The notes beneath the pieces are model-generated. The model was not told the DNA's origin and ran no database searches. It worked only from the letters and a program-made list of their open reading frames with translations. A stretch of DNA of 64,000 nt. Origin: Ferrimonas aestuarii (GTDB lineage: Bacteria; Pseudomonadota; Gammaproteobacteria; Enterobacterales; Shewanellaceae). The DNA lies in contig NZ_SWCJ01000006.1 in the NCBI RefSeq assembly GCF_005116665.1, positions 1 through 64,000 on the forward strand, in the 5' to 3' direction. The translations under genes and the position numbers were made by a program. Each line of letters begins with the position of its first letter. Positions within the stretch are counted from its first letter, which is position 1. Positions 53,714 through 64,000 of the stretch are shown here, piece after piece.

Positions 53714-54320
53714 GCCTGAATGACCTCATTCCAATAACTCGGATGCAGCTATCCCATGGCTTGCTCTCCTAAAAAGCAACGCTTCAAAAACCGGGTGGCC
53801 CAAACCAGAGCCGATACCCTCACCTCGCTAATAACCCACCCCGTCTTTCTAGTAATAGTCATAGCAAATTGGCTCTGTGCAACCGGAGTTCGCATTTAGG
53901 TTCGCTGCAGTCGTTTTTCCCTCTTGCTTAACAAAGCAGATCAAAAAGCCAACACTGCCATCAATTTATTACTCAGCTCCGCTTAACAGACCGAGACTGA
54001 CTTGCCAATTTTGCCATTTTGGACAAAAAGACCCAAAAACATGCCCTTTTATGTCCCACCCATTCAAATCACCCATAATCGAAACAAAAAACCACAAATA
54101 GCAATCAAACCAGAATTTAATAAAGCCAAGGCAACCATACAGCGAACGATGAACCAATGAATAGAAAGTGTGATTTTGATCCAGTGTTATTATTTGAGAC
54201 TTACACGGTGTTACCAAGATAATCCTCGACGAACTAAAGTGGCAAAGGTCACTTTACGCAGGGCAAGTGCGACGCACCTGCCCTTTCACACTCATCACCA
54301 ATAATGATCGAGATAACACC
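53714..54320. other. Upstream region of the formate dehydrogenase operon
   Basis: About 600 bp without a supported gene. Near the 3' end are a dyad AAAGTG (54236-54241) / CACTTT (54250-54255) and a hairpin GGGCAAGTGC / GCACCTGCCC (54261-54283, one mismatch) about 40 nt before the fdnG ATG. I saw no clear FNR box. The hairpin, followed by only three T, could attenuate or be part of the leader. Confidence 0.45.
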
Positions 54321-57300
54321 ATGGATAGACGTCAGTTTTTTAAACTGTGTGCGGCTGGGGCGACCACCTCAGCCATATCCGCTCTGGGGTTAATGTCCGA
54401 AAAGGCGTATGCCGCCGTTCGGGAATTTAAACTGCTCAGAGCGAAAGAGACGCGCAACAACTGCTGCTACTGCTCAGTTGGTTGCGGCCTGTTGATGTAC
54501 AGTCACGGCAGTGGCGGTAAAAACGTTGAACAGAGCATCTTCCACATCGAAGGTGACGCGGATCACCCAGTAAACCGCGGCGCACTTTGCCCTAAGGGTG
54601 CTGGCTTGGTGGACTACGTAAACAGCCCCAACCGCAATCACTACCCAGAATACCGTGCTCCAGGTAGCAACAAATGGACTCGCCTCAGTTGGGAAGATGC
54701 TCTAGAGCGCATCGCCAAACTGATGAAAGCGGACCGAGATGCCAACCTGATTCAGCAGAATGATCAAGGCACCACGGTAAACCGCTGGCTCACTACCGGC
54801 ATGATGACTTCATCGGCTCAGCCCAATGAAGGCGCCTTCATCACTCACAAATTTGCCCGGGCACTGGGCCTGGTTGCCATCGACACCATTGCGCGTAACT
54901 GACACTCCCCAACGGTAGCAAGTCTTGCTCCAACATTTGGGCGTGGTGCCATGACCAACCACTGGATCGATATCAAGAACTCAAACGTTATCATCATCAT
55001 GGGCGGCAACGCTGCCGAGGCTCACCCTGTCGGTTTTGGCTGGGTAACCGAAGCGATGGAACACAACAACGCCAAATTGTTGGTTGTGGATCCCCGTTTC
55101 ACTCGAAGCGCCTCGCTGGCGGATCACTATGCGCCGATTCGCTCAGGTACTGACATCGCCTTCCTATTGGGCGTCATTCGCTACCTGATGGACACCAACC
55201 AGGTCAACTTCGACTACGTTAAGTCCTACACCAATGCCAGCTACATCGTTCGTGAAGACTTCGACTTCCACGATGGTCTATTCAGCGGCTTTGATGAGCA
55301 AAACGGCAGCTACAACAAAGAATCCTGGTTCTATGAGCTGGACGACCAAGGCTACGCCAAAACCGATCCAAGCTTCTCCCACCCTCGCTGTGTGTGGAAC
55401 CTGCTGAAACAGCACGTCGAACGCTATGACTTCAAAACAGTCAGCAACATCACTGGTACCCCAGTAGACGACTACGAAGTGATCTGTCAGAACATCGCCA
55501 GCACCCACACCCACGATCGCGCGGCGACCTTCATGTACGCGTTGGGCTGGACTCACCACAGTAAGGGTGCCCAGAACATCCGTACCATGGCCATGGTGCA
55601 ACTGCTGCTGGGTAACATTGGTGTACTAGGTGGCGGTGTAAACGCGCTGCGTGGTCACTCCAACGTTCAGGGCGCCACTGACATGGGTCTACTGGCACAA
55701 GCGCTGCCCGGTTACCTGAAACTGCCTAACGACAAAGACACCGATCTGGCCACCTACTTAGAGAACCACACTCCGGTTCCTCTGCGTCCAGGACAGACCA
55801 ACTACTGGCACCACTATCCGAAATTCTTCGTGTCACAAATGAAGAGCTTCTGGGGTGACCGCGCCCACGCCGGCAACAACTTCGGTTACGACTGGCTGCC
55901 AAAATGGGATCTGCAGTACGACTTCACCAAACACACCGACATGATGTATCGCGGTGAAGTGAACGGTTACATCGTTCAGGGCGTCAACGCCATCAACTCA
56001 ATGCCAAACCGCAACAAGATGCTGACTGGCCTGAGTAAGCTGAAGTATCTGGTGGTGCTGGACCCATTGGCCACTGACACCTCCAACTTCTGGCAGAAAG
56101 ACGGCGACTTCAACGACGTTGAACCGTCGGAAATCATGACCGAGGTGTTCCGCCTACCAACCACCTGTTTTGCCGAAGAAGAGGGCTGCATCGTCAACTC
56201 CGGTCGCTGGATGCAGTGGCACTGGAAGGGCGCCAACCCACCGGGCGAATCCAAGTCAGATTCTGAGATCCTCTCTGAGCTGATGATGACTCTGAAATCC
56301 CTATACGCCAAAGAGGGCGGGGTATTGCCAGAGCCGATTGAAGCGGTGAAATGGGATTATGCAAATCCTCACGCTCCTAGCCCGGAAGAGGTGGCGAAGG
56401 AACTGAGCGGCAGCGATCTGACCACAGGTAAGCAGGTCAACAGCTTCAGCCAACTGAAAGATGACGGCTCCACCGCGTGTGGCTGCTGGATCTACTCAGG
56501 CTCTTGGACCGAACAAGGCAACCTGATGGCCCGTCGTGACAACCACGATCCATCGGGCAAAGGCATCACCCCAGGCTGGTCATTCTCCTGGCCGGTGAAC
56601 CGCCGCGTGCTCTACAACCGCGCCTCCTGTGACGTGAACGGCAAACCTTGGGATCCAGAACGTACCATCGTTGAGTGGAAAGACGACAAGTGGCAAGGCA
56701 TCGACGTGGGTGACTTCAACATGAAGCTTAACCCTCAAGATTCCGCCCACCCGTTCATCATGCAGCCAGAGGGCGTCGGTCGCCTATTCGCACTGCGCAA
56801 GATGGCAGAGGGTCCGTTCCCTGAGCACTACGAGCCGGTGGAATCGCCAATTAATGGCAACCCTCTGCACCCGAAAGTCAGCCGCAGCCCAGTGCTTCGG
56901 ATGCTGGAGGGAGTCGAAGAGACGCTAGGCAACAACAGTGAGTTTCCGTATGCGGCGACCACTTACTCGTTAACCGAGCACTTCAACTTCTGGTCTGCAC
57001 ACTGCAAGTTGGCCGCCATCTCCATGCCGGAAACCTTCGTTGAGATCGACGAAGTGATGGCCAAAGACAAAGGCATCAACAATGGCGACTGGGTTACCGT
57101 CAGCTCCAAGCGCGGCCAGATCGAGACCAAAGCGTTGGTGACCAAACGTCTGCAGCCACTGAAGGTGAATGGCCAATGGGTTCACACCGTCGGCTTGCCT
57201 CGTCACGGTACCCACGGCGGTCTAACGCGCAAAAGCTACAGCTGTAACGTGCTGACCACCGAAATGGGTGACGCAAACACCCAGGTACCAGAGTACAAAG

Positions 57301-57344
57301 CGTTCCTGGTCAACGTCACCAAGTCTGAAGCGAAGGAGAAATAA
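54321..57344 (+). CDS. fdnG: Formate dehydrogenase-N catalytic subunit, selenoprotein (one CDS through UGA)
   Basis: Periplasmic molybdenum/tungsten bis-MGD enzyme that oxidises formate to CO2. The 1,007 residues begin with a Tat signal (MDRRQFFKLCAAGATTSAIS), then a [4Fe-4S] site (NCCYCSVGCGLLMYS... CPKG). At codon 194 the frame has TGA (54900-54902) in the context IARN-U-HSPTVASLAPTFGRG, as in Escherichia coli FdnG at Sec196. A SECIS hairpin follows at once and the frame stays open to 57344, so this is selenocysteine, not a stop or frameshift. The window also encodes selA, selB and selC. Confidence 0.96.
54903..54945 (+). promoter_or_regulatory. Bacterial SECIS element in fdnG
   Basis: Directly after the Sec UGA, the segment GGTAGCAAGTCTTGCTCC (54914-54931) forms the SECIS upper stem: GG/CC, a bulged U, AGCA/TGCT and a loop containing AGUC. 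This is the SelB-binding pattern of the fdhF/fdnG hairpins of Escherichia coli, including the bulged U and the G-U in the loop. Confidence 0.9.
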
Positions 57345-57346
57345 CC

Positions 57347-58240
57347 ATGTCATCACTAGACGTTATTCAAATCTCCGGAACCTCTGAGGACGCCAAAAAA
57401 GGCAACCCCCTTAACGACGTGCAGAAGGTGGCCAAGCTGTTTGATGCCACCAAATGCAACGGCTGCAAAGCCTGTCAGGTGGCCTGCTCCGAATGGAACG
57501 ACCTGCGTGCTGACGTTGGCAGTTTCCAAGGCAGCTACCAGAACCCTGCGTCGCTTTCGGATCAGTGCTGGACACTGATGCAATACAACGAGGTGATGGA
57601 CAACAACAAACTCCGTTGGCAGTTCACCCACACCGCTTGTATGCATTGCGAAGATCCCGCGTGCTTGAAGGCCTGCTCCACCAAAGGCGCCATCGTTAAG
57701 CTGGCTAATGGAACCGTACAGCTCAACGACGATAAGTGCATCGGTTGCGGCTATTGCGTCTCCGCCTGCCCGTTCGATGTGCCGAAGCTGGACAGCGCCA
57801 ACAACAAAGCGCGTAAGTGCACCATGTGCATCGATCGTCTTCAAGTTGGCCTAGAGCCAGCGTGCACCAAGACCTGCACCACAGGTGCCCTGCGTTTCGG
57901 TACTCGCGAAGACATGCTGTTCCAAGCCGAGTTGCGCGTCAAAGCACTGAAGGAGAAAGGTCATCACAACGCCGGTATCTATAACCCTGAAGGGGTAAGC
58001 GGTACCGGGATGATCATGGTACTTCATGACATCAACAAGCCGGACACCTACGGTCTGCCTGCGAAGCCAACCACACCGCTGTCTGTGGATCTGCGTCAAG
58101 ATTGGATCAAGCCTTTGGGCGCCGTTGGCCTGTTGGCCACCGCTGCCGTGGCGTGCATCCACAAAGTGACGGTAGGTCGCAACATCGTTGAGGAAGAGGA
58201 AGCCGAGCATGGCGCCCACACCCAAGAGGAGGAGAAGTAA
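57347..58240 (+). CDS. fdnH: Formate dehydrogenase-N iron-sulfur subunit
   Basis: Transfers electrons from FdnG to cytochrome b. The 297 residues hold four [4Fe-4S] motifs: CNGCKACQVAC, CMHCEDPACLKAC, CIGCGYCVSACPFDVP and CTMCIDR... CTKTC. A C-terminal membrane helix (GAVGLLATAAVACIHKV) anchors the soluble part from the periplasm. The start is 2 nt after fdnG, and the last base of its stop is the first base of the fdnI ATG. Confidence 0.95.
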   Translation: MSSLDVIQISGTSEDAKKGNPLNDVQKVAKLFDATKCNGCKACQVACSEWNDLRADVGSFQGSYQNPASLSDQCWTLMQYNEVMDNNKLRWQFTHTACMHCEDPACLKACSTKGAIVKLANGTVQLNDDKCIGCGYCVSACPFDVPKLDSANNKARKCTMCIDRLQVGLEPACTKTCTTGALRFGTREDMLFQAELRVKALKEKGHHNAGIYNPEGVSGTGMIMVLHDINKPDTYGLPAKPTTPLSVDLRQDWIKPLGAVGLLATAAVACIHKVTVGRNIVEEEEAEHGAHTQEEEK

Positions 58241-58875
58241 TGAACAAGTCTGAAATGATTGATCGTCACAGCCTGTTCGATCGTCTCTGCCATTGGTTCA
58301 TTGTGGCCACAGGTTTGGTGACCTTCCTAACCGGGTTGTCGTTCTTTTTCCCTAGCTTTCAGTGGCTCGGTGCCATCGCTGGCACTCCAGAACAGGCCAG
58401 AGCGGTTCACCCGATCATCGGCTTGATGATGTGCTTGCCACTGATGTTGATGCTGGTGCGTTACTACCACCACAACAAATGGGAAAAACACGACCTGCCG
58501 TGGATGCTGGCCATCAAGGATGTGATGTTCGAGAACGAGGACAAAATTCCTCCAGTCGGGCACTACAACCCTGGCCAAAAGGTGCTGTTCCGCGCCTTTG
58601 TGCTGACCTCTATCGGTCTCACCGTCAGCGGCATCATCATGTGGCAACCCTACTTTGCCCCTTACTTCGCGCCAGAAACCGTGAACTGGGCCATCCTGAT
58701 CCACGCCGTTTGTGCGGTGATCATGATGATCTTTGTCTTAGTTCACCTGTGGATGGCGACCTGGGTTGAGGGATCCATCCCAGGCATGTTGTACGGCAAA
58801 GTCAGTCGCGCATGGTGCCGCAAACACCACCCTCTAATGCTTAACGAAGATTCGGAAACGGAGAAGCATCAATGA
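58240..58875 (+). CDS. fdnI: Formate dehydrogenase-N cytochrome b556 subunit
   Basis: The 211-residue membrane gamma subunit binds two b hemes and passes electrons to menaquinone, so formate oxidation builds proton motive force. Four hydrophobic spans and conserved His residues ([48 protein letters not shown]) are visible. It overlaps fdhE by 4 nt. Confidence 0.94.
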   Translation: MNKSEMIDRHSLFDRLCHWFIVATGLVTFLTGLSFFFPSFQWLGAIAGTPEQARAVHPIIGLMMCLPLMLMLVRYYHHNKWEKHDLPWMLAIKDVMFENEDKIPPVGHYNPGQKVLFRAFVLTSIGLTVSGIIMWQPYFAPYFAPETVNWAILIHAVCAVIMMIFVLVHLWMATWVEGSIPGMLYGKVSRAWCRKHHPLMLNEDSETEKHQ

Positions 58876-59780
58876 CCCAGACTGCCGACATCCCCGTGAC
58901 GCCACTGAGTGAGTCACCGTTGGAACTGAAAACCCTGCTGGCTGCCGCCCCTTTGGAACTGTATCAGCATCGGGCAAAACGCCTAGAAACGCTGACATCA
59001 GATTCCCCTCTGGCGGATTACCTTGAGCTATGCCGACGCCTGGCGTTGGTGCAGGCAGATTTAGCCGCCAACGCTGATTTCGGCCCCAGTCCAATCACCG
59101 AAGCTCAGGCTTCTCTGAAGGTCATCGGGCCGGAGACTGACGTCTACTGGCAAGGGGTGTTGCAGCAACTGTTGGCCAAACTGTTGCTGCAAACCGAGGA
59201 GCCCATTGCTCGGGTAGTACGCCTGCTGATGCAACAATCGCAACAGCAGATCGCTACTTGGGGGCGGGCACTGCGTCAGGGACAGATCAGTCAGGTTCCC
59301 GCTCAATTCAGCCTATTTTTATGGGCTGCCATGGGCGTGTACTGGTCTCACTGGGCACCTCTGGTCATCAAGCGCATGGATCTGCGCCAGATAGAGCAAC
59401 AACCTCTGTGTCCGGTATGCGGAAGCCATCCGGTAGCCAGCGTCATCAAGGATGAGCCCCGAGCGGGCCTGCGCTACCTGCACTGCAGCTTGTGTGAGAG
59501 CGAATGGCATTTCATTCGTGCCCATTGCAGCAACTGCGGTCAGGACAAGGAGATGAGCCTGTGGAGCATGGACGATCATCAGGCCAAAGTCCGCGTTGAA
59601 AGCTGTGACGAATGCCACGGCTACACCAAGATGCTGTTTGTCGGTCAGGCTCCAGAGATGGATGCCGTGGCCGACGATCTGGCCACTCTGGTTCTCGACG
59701 CACAGCTCAGCGAGCAAGGGTTTGTGGCCACCACAACCAACCCAATGCTGCTGGCTCACGAGGCTGACGGCAGTCAGTAA
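58872..59780 (+). CDS. fdhE: Formate dehydrogenase accessory protein FdhE
   Basis: Cytoplasmic chaperone needed for activity of the exported formate dehydrogenase; it binds the catalytic subunit and iron. The 302 residues have a helical N-domain and a C-terminal rubredoxin-like region with [21 protein letters not shown] and CDECHGYTK, the expected four cysteine pairs. It is the last gene before a stable hairpin. Confidence 0.92.
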   Translation: MTQTADIPVTPLSESPLELKTLLAAAPLELYQHRAKRLETLTSDSPLADYLELCRRLALVQADLAANADFGPSPITEAQASLKVIGPETDVYWQGVLQQLLAKLLLQTEEPIARVVRLLMQQSQQQIATWGRALRQGQISQVPAQFSLFLWAAMGVYWSHWAPLVIKRMDLRQIEQQPLCPVCGSHPVASVIKDEPRAGLRYLHCSLCESEWHFIRAHCSNCGQDKEMSLWSMDDHQAKVRVESCDECHGYTKMLFVGQAPEMDAVADDLATLVLDAQLSEQGFVATTTNPMLLAHEADGSQ

Positions 59781-59787
59781 ATCAAGT

Positions 59788-59805
59788 GGGAGGGTTCGCC
59801 CTCCC
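59788..59805 (+). terminator. UUCG hairpin between fdhE and selA
   Basis: GGGAGGG-TTCG-CCCTCCC, a very stable tetraloop stem followed by CTTTCT. It may be a partial terminator or processing site reducing sel expression compared with fdn. Confidence 0.65.
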
Positions 59806-59822
59806 CTTTCTCCACACCAGTA

Positions 59823-61253
59823 ATGAAACAGACGATGATTCAAATACCTATATCACTCCAAGACCTTTATCGAACCCTGCCCTCCATGGACAGCTTGCTC
59901 GCGCTATCCGGTCTAAGTGAACTGCAGACGGAGTTTGGCAAAACCGCGACTAAGACGGCGTTAGACCAACTACTTGCAGAAGCTCGAACCTTGATTGCCA
60001 CCGATCGGCGTTTGCCGCCTTGGTGTGACAATCTCGATGCCTTACCTGGGTACTTGCATGATCGCCTCGCTCAGCAACATCGCCTCAGTTTAACCCCAGT
60101 CTGGAACCTGACTGGAACGCTGCTGCACACCAACCTAGGTCGAGCGCAGCAATCGGAAGCGGCCATCGATGCGGTTACCTCAGTAATGCGCTACCCCACC
60201 CCGCTGGAGTTCGAACTTCACGCTGGCGTTCGCGGTCATCGCGACAACACCATCAGCAACCTAATGCAGCAACTGACTCAGGCCGAGCAGTGCTGTGTGG
60301 TCAACAACAACGCCGCGGCGGTATTGCTGATGCTGTCCAGTGTCGCCGCTGGCAAAGAGGTGATTGTCTCCCGGGGCGAGTTAGTTGAAATTGGTGGCGC
60401 CTTTCGCATCCCCGATATCATGCGCCAAGCGGGTTGCACCTTGGTGGAAGTGGGCAGCACCAACCGAACTCACCTTCGGGATTACCAGGAGGCCATCACC
60501 GAAAACACCGCCGCCATCATGAAGGTGCACACCAGCAACTACCACATCTGCGGCTTTACTGCCTCAGTCGAAGAGGCGCAATTGGCTCAGCTGTGCCGCG
60601 AAAAAGGGGTACTGCTGATCTCCGATCTGGGTAGCGGCTCATTGACCGATCTACGCCGTTTCGGTCTCAACAACGAACCTACCCCCCAACAGATGTTGGC
60701 CGATGGTGTCGATCTGGTGAGCTTTTCTGGCGACAAACTCCTTGGCGGTCCGCAATCTGGGCTGGTGGTGGGCAAAAGCCAACTCATCAAAAAGCTGCAA
60801 AGCCATCCACTGAAACGGGCGCTTCGCTGTGACAAGATGATTCTGGCCGCCTTGGAAGCCACCTTGCGCCACTACCTCTATCCTGAAACCCTAGACAAAC
60901 ACCTGCCAATCATGGCCAAACTGGCGCGAACCGAAACGGAGTTGCGCAGCTTGGGATCGACACTGCAACAGCGGATCCAGCCACATTTCGAGCCCCACTT
61001 CAGCGTTGGTCTTGTCAACAGTCGCACTCAAGTGGGCAGTGGTGCCCAGCCAGACACCACCTTACCGTCGATCTCCCTTAGCTTTAGCGCCAAAGGTAAG
61101 CTCAGCCTGACCCAGCTAGAAAAGCACTTTAAAGCATGTGAACGGCCGGTTGTGGGGCGACTAACCAACGACCAACTGTTGCTGGACCTTCGCGGCGCTG
61201 ACTGTGCTCTGGCCATACAAGCCCAACTGCAGCGGCTGGGAGACGCCCTATGA
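59823..61253 (+). CDS. selA: L-seryl-tRNA(Sec) selenium transferase
   Basis: Decameric PLP enzyme that turns Ser-tRNA(Sec) into Sec-tRNA(Sec) with selenophosphate. The 476-residue protein has [14 protein letters not shown] near residue 100, [28 protein letters not shown] and the PLP lysine in [14 protein letters not shown]. Its stop overlaps the selB start by 4 nt. The selenophosphate synthase gene selD is not in the window. Confidence 0.95.
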   Translation: MKQTMIQIPISLQDLYRTLPSMDSLLALSGLSELQTEFGKTATKTALDQLLAEARTLIATDRRLPPWCDNLDALPGYLHDRLAQQHRLSLTPVWNLTGTLLHTNLGRAQQSEAAIDAVTSVMRYPTPLEFELHAGVRGHRDNTISNLMQQLTQAEQCCVVNNNAAAVLLMLSSVAAGKEVIVSRGELVEIGGAFRIPDIMRQAGCTLVEVGSTNRTHLRDYQEAITENTAAIMKVHTSNYHICGFTASVEEAQLAQLCREKGVLLISDLGSGSLTDLRRFGLNNEPTPQQMLADGVDLVSFSGDKLLGGPQSGLVVGKSQLIKKLQSHPLKRALRCDKMILAALEATLRHYLYPETLDKHLPIMAKLARTETELRSLGSTLQQRIQPHFEPHFSVGLVNSRTQVGSGAQPDTTLPSISLSFSAKGKLSLTQLEKHFKACERPVVGRLTNDQLLLDLRGADCALAIQAQLQRLGDAL

Positions 61254-63271
61254 TCATGGTGACGGCCGGTCACGTTGACCACGGTAAAACCACCCTGATT
61301 CGGGCTCTCACGGGCACCGATGCCGACCGACTGCCGGAGGAGAAACGCCGGGGCATGACCATCGATTTGGGTTATGCCTTTATGGCGATACCGAACCAAC
61401 CTCCATTGGCCTTTATCGACGTGCCGGGTCACGAGAAATACATCAACAACATGTTGGTTGGCGTCAGTCACGCCCGCCACGCACTGCTGGTGATCGCCTG
61501 CGACGATGGCGTAATGCCGCAAACCCGAGAACACCTGCAAGTGCTGTCGCTGCTGCAGATTCAGTCTCTGACGCTGGTGCTGACCAAGCGAGATCTGGTG
61601 GATGCCAACCAAGCTCAGCAGGTCGCCCAACAGGCTCAGCTGCTGCTGCAAAGCTATCGAATGTGCGCCAATCAGGTTTTTGAATTCTGCCCCAATGACG
61701 ATGCCGCCTTAACTGCCCTTAAGCAGCACATTCAGCAGTTAGCTCAGCACCATGGCGCCAACACAGAACCCCAGCAACAGAACTTTCGCATGAGTTTGGA
61801 CAGAGCCTTTACCATCAAAGGCGCTGGCTGGGTTGGCACCGGCACCGTCATCAGTGGCCAAGTGCAGGTTGGCGATCTGATCTACAGCTCAGGTCAAGCT
61901 GGTGCCCTGCGAGTTCGCGGTATTCATTGCCAAGGACAAACTAGCGATACCGCCAGCAGTGGTACTCGGGTGGCTCTGAATCTCGCAGGCGTCAGCAATC
62001 ATCGCCCCCTGCAGCGGGGCGATTGGCTTTGCAGTCTTAAGCAGCCAGAGCCCTGCCCCAGACCCGTAGTCACCATCCGCACCTTTGCTCCAATTAATCA
62101 CTGGCAAAGCGTGCACTGTTTTCATGGGGGCGACCACACCTTGGCGCGGGTCTGTCTGCTGAATGAAGCCAGCGATGAATCAAACGGATTAGCGGAGCTG
62201 GTGCTCGAAAAGCCGATGCAGCTCTGTCAGGACGACCCCATCATTCTGCGTCATGCCGATGGCAAGCAGACCTTAGGTGCCGCCCGAGTGTTGGCGCTCA
62301 CCAGCCCCAATCGCAAAAAGCGCACCCCTGAGCGCCTATCGCTACTGACGGCTCTGGCCCAGACCTCCGATGCCGCCACGGCCATTAGTCTATTGGCACA
62401 GCGTCAGGCGCTGGCGAATGACGACCTATGCTGGCGTTGGCAGATGAGTCCTCAAGGCGTTAGCCAACTGGCACACACCATGGGACTTGAAACCATTGGC
62501 GACCACTTGGCATCAGCCGCGCTCCTTGATCAGCAACAACAGAACTTGGTTGAACATCTCAGCCAATACCACCAAGCCCACCCCGATCAGTTGGGGCTGG
62601 GTCGTCAGCGGTTACTCAGAATGAGCCACTGCTCACTGCCAGAACCGGTGGCACTGGAGCTCATAGGCCGACTTACGGAGCAGGGTGTCATGCAGACTCG
62701 AGGCTCTCTGCTGCAGCTTCCTGAGCATCAGACCACTCTCAGTGAGGATGCCCAGCGCTACTGGCAGCAGCTAGCGCCTAAACTGGCGCAGGCGACCACA
62801 CCGGTGTGGGTTACCGAGATGGCCGAGTGGGTCGATGCCTCACCGGCAGAGCTGCGGCCAATCTGCTTCCAACTGGTGCAGCAAGGCTACATCACCGCCG
62901 TGATCAAAGATCGTTACCTGCTGACCGACACCCTGTGCCATTTCGCCGATCTGATTCGCTCCCACATGGACAGCGCATCCGCGCTGGAGACCAGCGAATT
63001 TAAAGCCATGGTCAACATGGGACGTAAGGTCAGCATTCAGGTGTTGGAGTATTTCGATCGCAGTGGATTTACTCAAAGAAAATTCCGCAGCAATTGCCGC
63101 AAGATTCGAGACAGGGAATTGTTTAAATCAGAAAGGGAGTGGCGGAAGAACATAGGAGTCGAACCTACCTGGGACTGCTGGCAGCCCCACCCGGATTTGA
63201 AGTCCGGACGCCTCACCGGAGACGAAGTTCTTCCTTCAGAAGACGGGAGAACAATAATAGCCACCGCGTAA
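61250..63271 (+). CDS. selB: Selenocysteine-specific elongation factor SelB, with antisense-selC C-terminal extension
   Basis: GTPase that delivers Sec-tRNA to UGA codons bearing a SECIS. The G domain has [17 protein letters not shown] and TKRD. Beta domains follow and then winged helices that bind the SECIS, ending with [13 protein letters not shown], as in Escherichia coli. The usual C-terminus, about 614 residues in Escherichia coli, aligns near residue 625, but no stop occurs there. The frame continues through the antisense of selC (codons about 631-662) and stops at 63271, giving 673 residues. A sequencing error that removed a stop cannot be excluded. Confidence 0.92.
   Translation: MIMVTAGHVDHGKTTLIRALTGTDADRLPEEKRRGMTIDLGYAFMAIPNQPPLAFIDVPGHEKYINNMLVGVSHARHALLVIACDDGVMPQTREHLQVLSLLQIQSLTLVLTKRDLVDANQAQQVAQQAQLLLQSYRMCANQVFEFCPNDDAALTALKQHIQQLAQHHGANTEPQQQNFRMSLDRAFTIKGAGWVGTGTVISGQVQVGDLIYSSGQAGALRVRGIHCQGQTSDTASSGTRVALNLAGVSNHRPLQRGDWLCSLKQPEPCPRPVVTIRTFAPINHWQSVHCFHGGDHTLARVCLLNEASDESNGLAELVLEKPMQLCQDDPIILRHADGKQTLGAARVLALTSPNRKKRTPERLSLLTALAQTSDAATAISLLAQRQALANDDLCWRWQMSPQGVSQLAHTMGLETIGDHLASAALLDQQQQNLVEHLSQYHQAHPDQLGLGRQRLLRMSHCSLPEPVALELIGRLTEQGVMQTRGSLLQLPEHQTTLSEDAQRYWQQLAPKLAQATTPVWVTEMAEWVDASPAELRPICFQLVQQGYITAVIKDRYLLTDTLCHFADLIRSHMDSASALETSEFKAMVNMGRKVSIQVLEYFDRSGFTQRKFRSNCRKIRDRELFKSEREWRKNIGVEPTWDCWQPHPDLKSGRLTGDEVLPSEDGRTIIATA
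63140..63234 (-). tRNA. selC: tRNA-Sec (UCA anticodon)
   Basis: 95 nt on the minus strand with encoded CCA: acceptor GGAAGAAC / GTTCTTCC, the long D-stem and long variable arm of tRNA-Sec, anticodon loop CTTCAAA (TCA at 63198-63200) and T-arm AGGTTCGACTCCT. It is nearly the same as Escherichia coli selC in conserved parts. It lies antisense to the 3' end of selB. A TATTAT -10 (63254-63259, minus strand) lies 20 nt upstream. Confidence 0.96.
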
Positions 63272-63374
63272 GTTAGCAATACAAATTTATATTTAATCCT
63301 GGGTTAGTGATTTATATCTCACTTTAAAATCCGGGACAGACACCTATTACCTTTCACTTATTAAAAAGACTGTT

Positions 63375-64000
63375 ATGGACAATATAAATACAGAAGTAAC
63401 ATCAAAGAAAGACATTATTCTTTTTGAAAAAAATGGCATCTCTAATTTAACTGATTTTGTTGCTAATGAAGTTCGTGTGGCTCTGGTTTATAACGGCGTT
63501 TCCCATACGGTAATGTTGGCCAGCCCTAGAGATCTAGAGGCGTTTGCCATTGGCTTCACTCTGTCTGAGCGCATTGTTGAACATACCGACGAGATCAAAG
63601 GCATCGATCTGGAGTACGTCGAATCCGGCATCATCATCCATATAGAGATCACCCAGCGTCGCTTCGCCGCGCTAAAGCAGATGCGCCGTAACATGGCCGG
63701 TCGTACCGGCTGTGGACTGTGCGGCGTGGCGCAATTGGATGAAGCGGTGAAACCAGTGATCCGTTTGGACTCCGATGCTCGCTTTAATATTGAGAACATC
63801 GAAAACGCCCTCAGTGGCATTAAAGACAACCAGCAACAGTTTGAGCTTACCGGCGCCACTCACGCTGCAATGGGCCTAGATGCCTATGGCAACATCATTG
63901 ACGCCTATGAAGACATTGGCCGTCACATCGCTTTGGATAAGCTGATTGGAGCTAGCCACCTCAACCAAACGCCGCCACCAAACGCCGTCCTATTGACCAG
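63375..64000 (+). CDS. fdhD: Formate dehydrogenase sulfurtransferase FdhD (partial, runs off the edge)
   Basis: Carries sulfur from IscS to the molybdenum cofactor of formate dehydrogenase. The first 208 residues are present. The N-terminus (MDNINTEV...) is followed by VRVALVYNGVSHTVMLASPRD, the active-site cysteine loop GCGLCG (Cys113, Cys116), TGATHAAM and YEDIGRHIALDKLIG. ATG 63375 has only a weak ribosome site. The frame is open at the right edge of the window. It is divergent from selC and ends the fdn-sel module. Confidence 0.9.
   Translation, partial: MDNINTEVTSKKDIILFEKNGISNLTDFVANEVRVALVYNGVSHTVMLASPRDLEAFAIGFTLSERIVEHTDEIKGIDLEYVESGIIIHIEITQRRFAALKQMRRNMAGRTGCGLCGVAQLDEAVKPVIRLDSDARFNIENIENALSGIKDNQQQFELTGATHAAMGLDAYGNIIDAYEDIGRHIALDKLIGASHLNQTPPPNAVLLT

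Noticed and set aside
53877..54217. Two short overlapping ORFs on opposite strands upstream of fdnG
   Set aside because: AT-rich, no ribosome site or domain; more likely a control region.
54267..57344. fdnG split by a stop codon into two genes or a pseudogene
   Set aside because: The TGA sits exactly at the known Sec position, is followed by a SECIS and the frame continues; sel genes are adjacent.

Overview
The window comes from a marine-type gammaproteobacterium of the Alteromonadales, most like Ferrimonas or Shewanella. The 5' end of a 16S rRNA lies at the left edge. The order rrn-murI-trmA near fabR resembles the Escherichia coli trmA-btuB-murI-rrsB region. The genome also carries a GntR-controlled propionate locus with acnD/prpF, a periplasmic flavoprotein plus tetraheme cytochrome c, a GlyGly-CTERM protease and a selenium-dependent formate dehydrogenase. 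The species call is inference; no database was used.

Layout. 1-5 kb: 16S rRNA start with its promoter and boxA, murI, trmA, an EptA-type lipid A phosphoethanolamine transferase, and fabR divergent from an acyl-lipid/CoA desaturase with a FabR-like operator between them. 6.5-13.3 kb: the methylcitrate operon (GntR regulator, prpB, prpC, acnD, prpF), preceded by GntR-type palindromes and a perfect CRP site. 13.3-18.1 kb: small membrane, coiled-coil, secreted, pilin-like, TPR and unknown proteins. 18.5-23.5 kb: a chemoreceptor, a membrane polyferredoxin divergent from a TetR regulator, and rsuA. 23.6-33.0 kb: two paralogous metallo-beta-lactamase-fold hydrolases on either side of a five-gene fimbria-like export operon, then an SDR. 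33.2-37.2 kb: a large subtilase.

37.4-42.8 kb: a TetR regulator with a C-terminal CxxCH motif faces an operon for a Tat-exported flavoprotein, a tetraheme cytochrome c, a periplasmic cupin, a DUF3299-like protein and a porin. I read this as an acrylate/enoate respiration system of the ArdAB type, with the cupin possibly releasing acrylate from DMSP. Reduction of acrylate would yield propionate, which the methylcitrate operon 25 kb away could oxidise.

42.8-53.7 kb: a GST-like protein, an MFS carrier with an overlapping FAD/NAD(P) protein, a PhoD phosphatase, a GGDEF protein and a second chemoreceptor. 54.3-64 kb: a complete selenium and formate module, made of fdnG (in-frame UGA for selenocysteine, with SECIS), fdnH, fdnI, fdhE, selA, selB, selC and the start of fdhD. 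The selB reading frame runs on through the antisense strand of selC. No insertion sequence, prophage or CRISPR array was seen.
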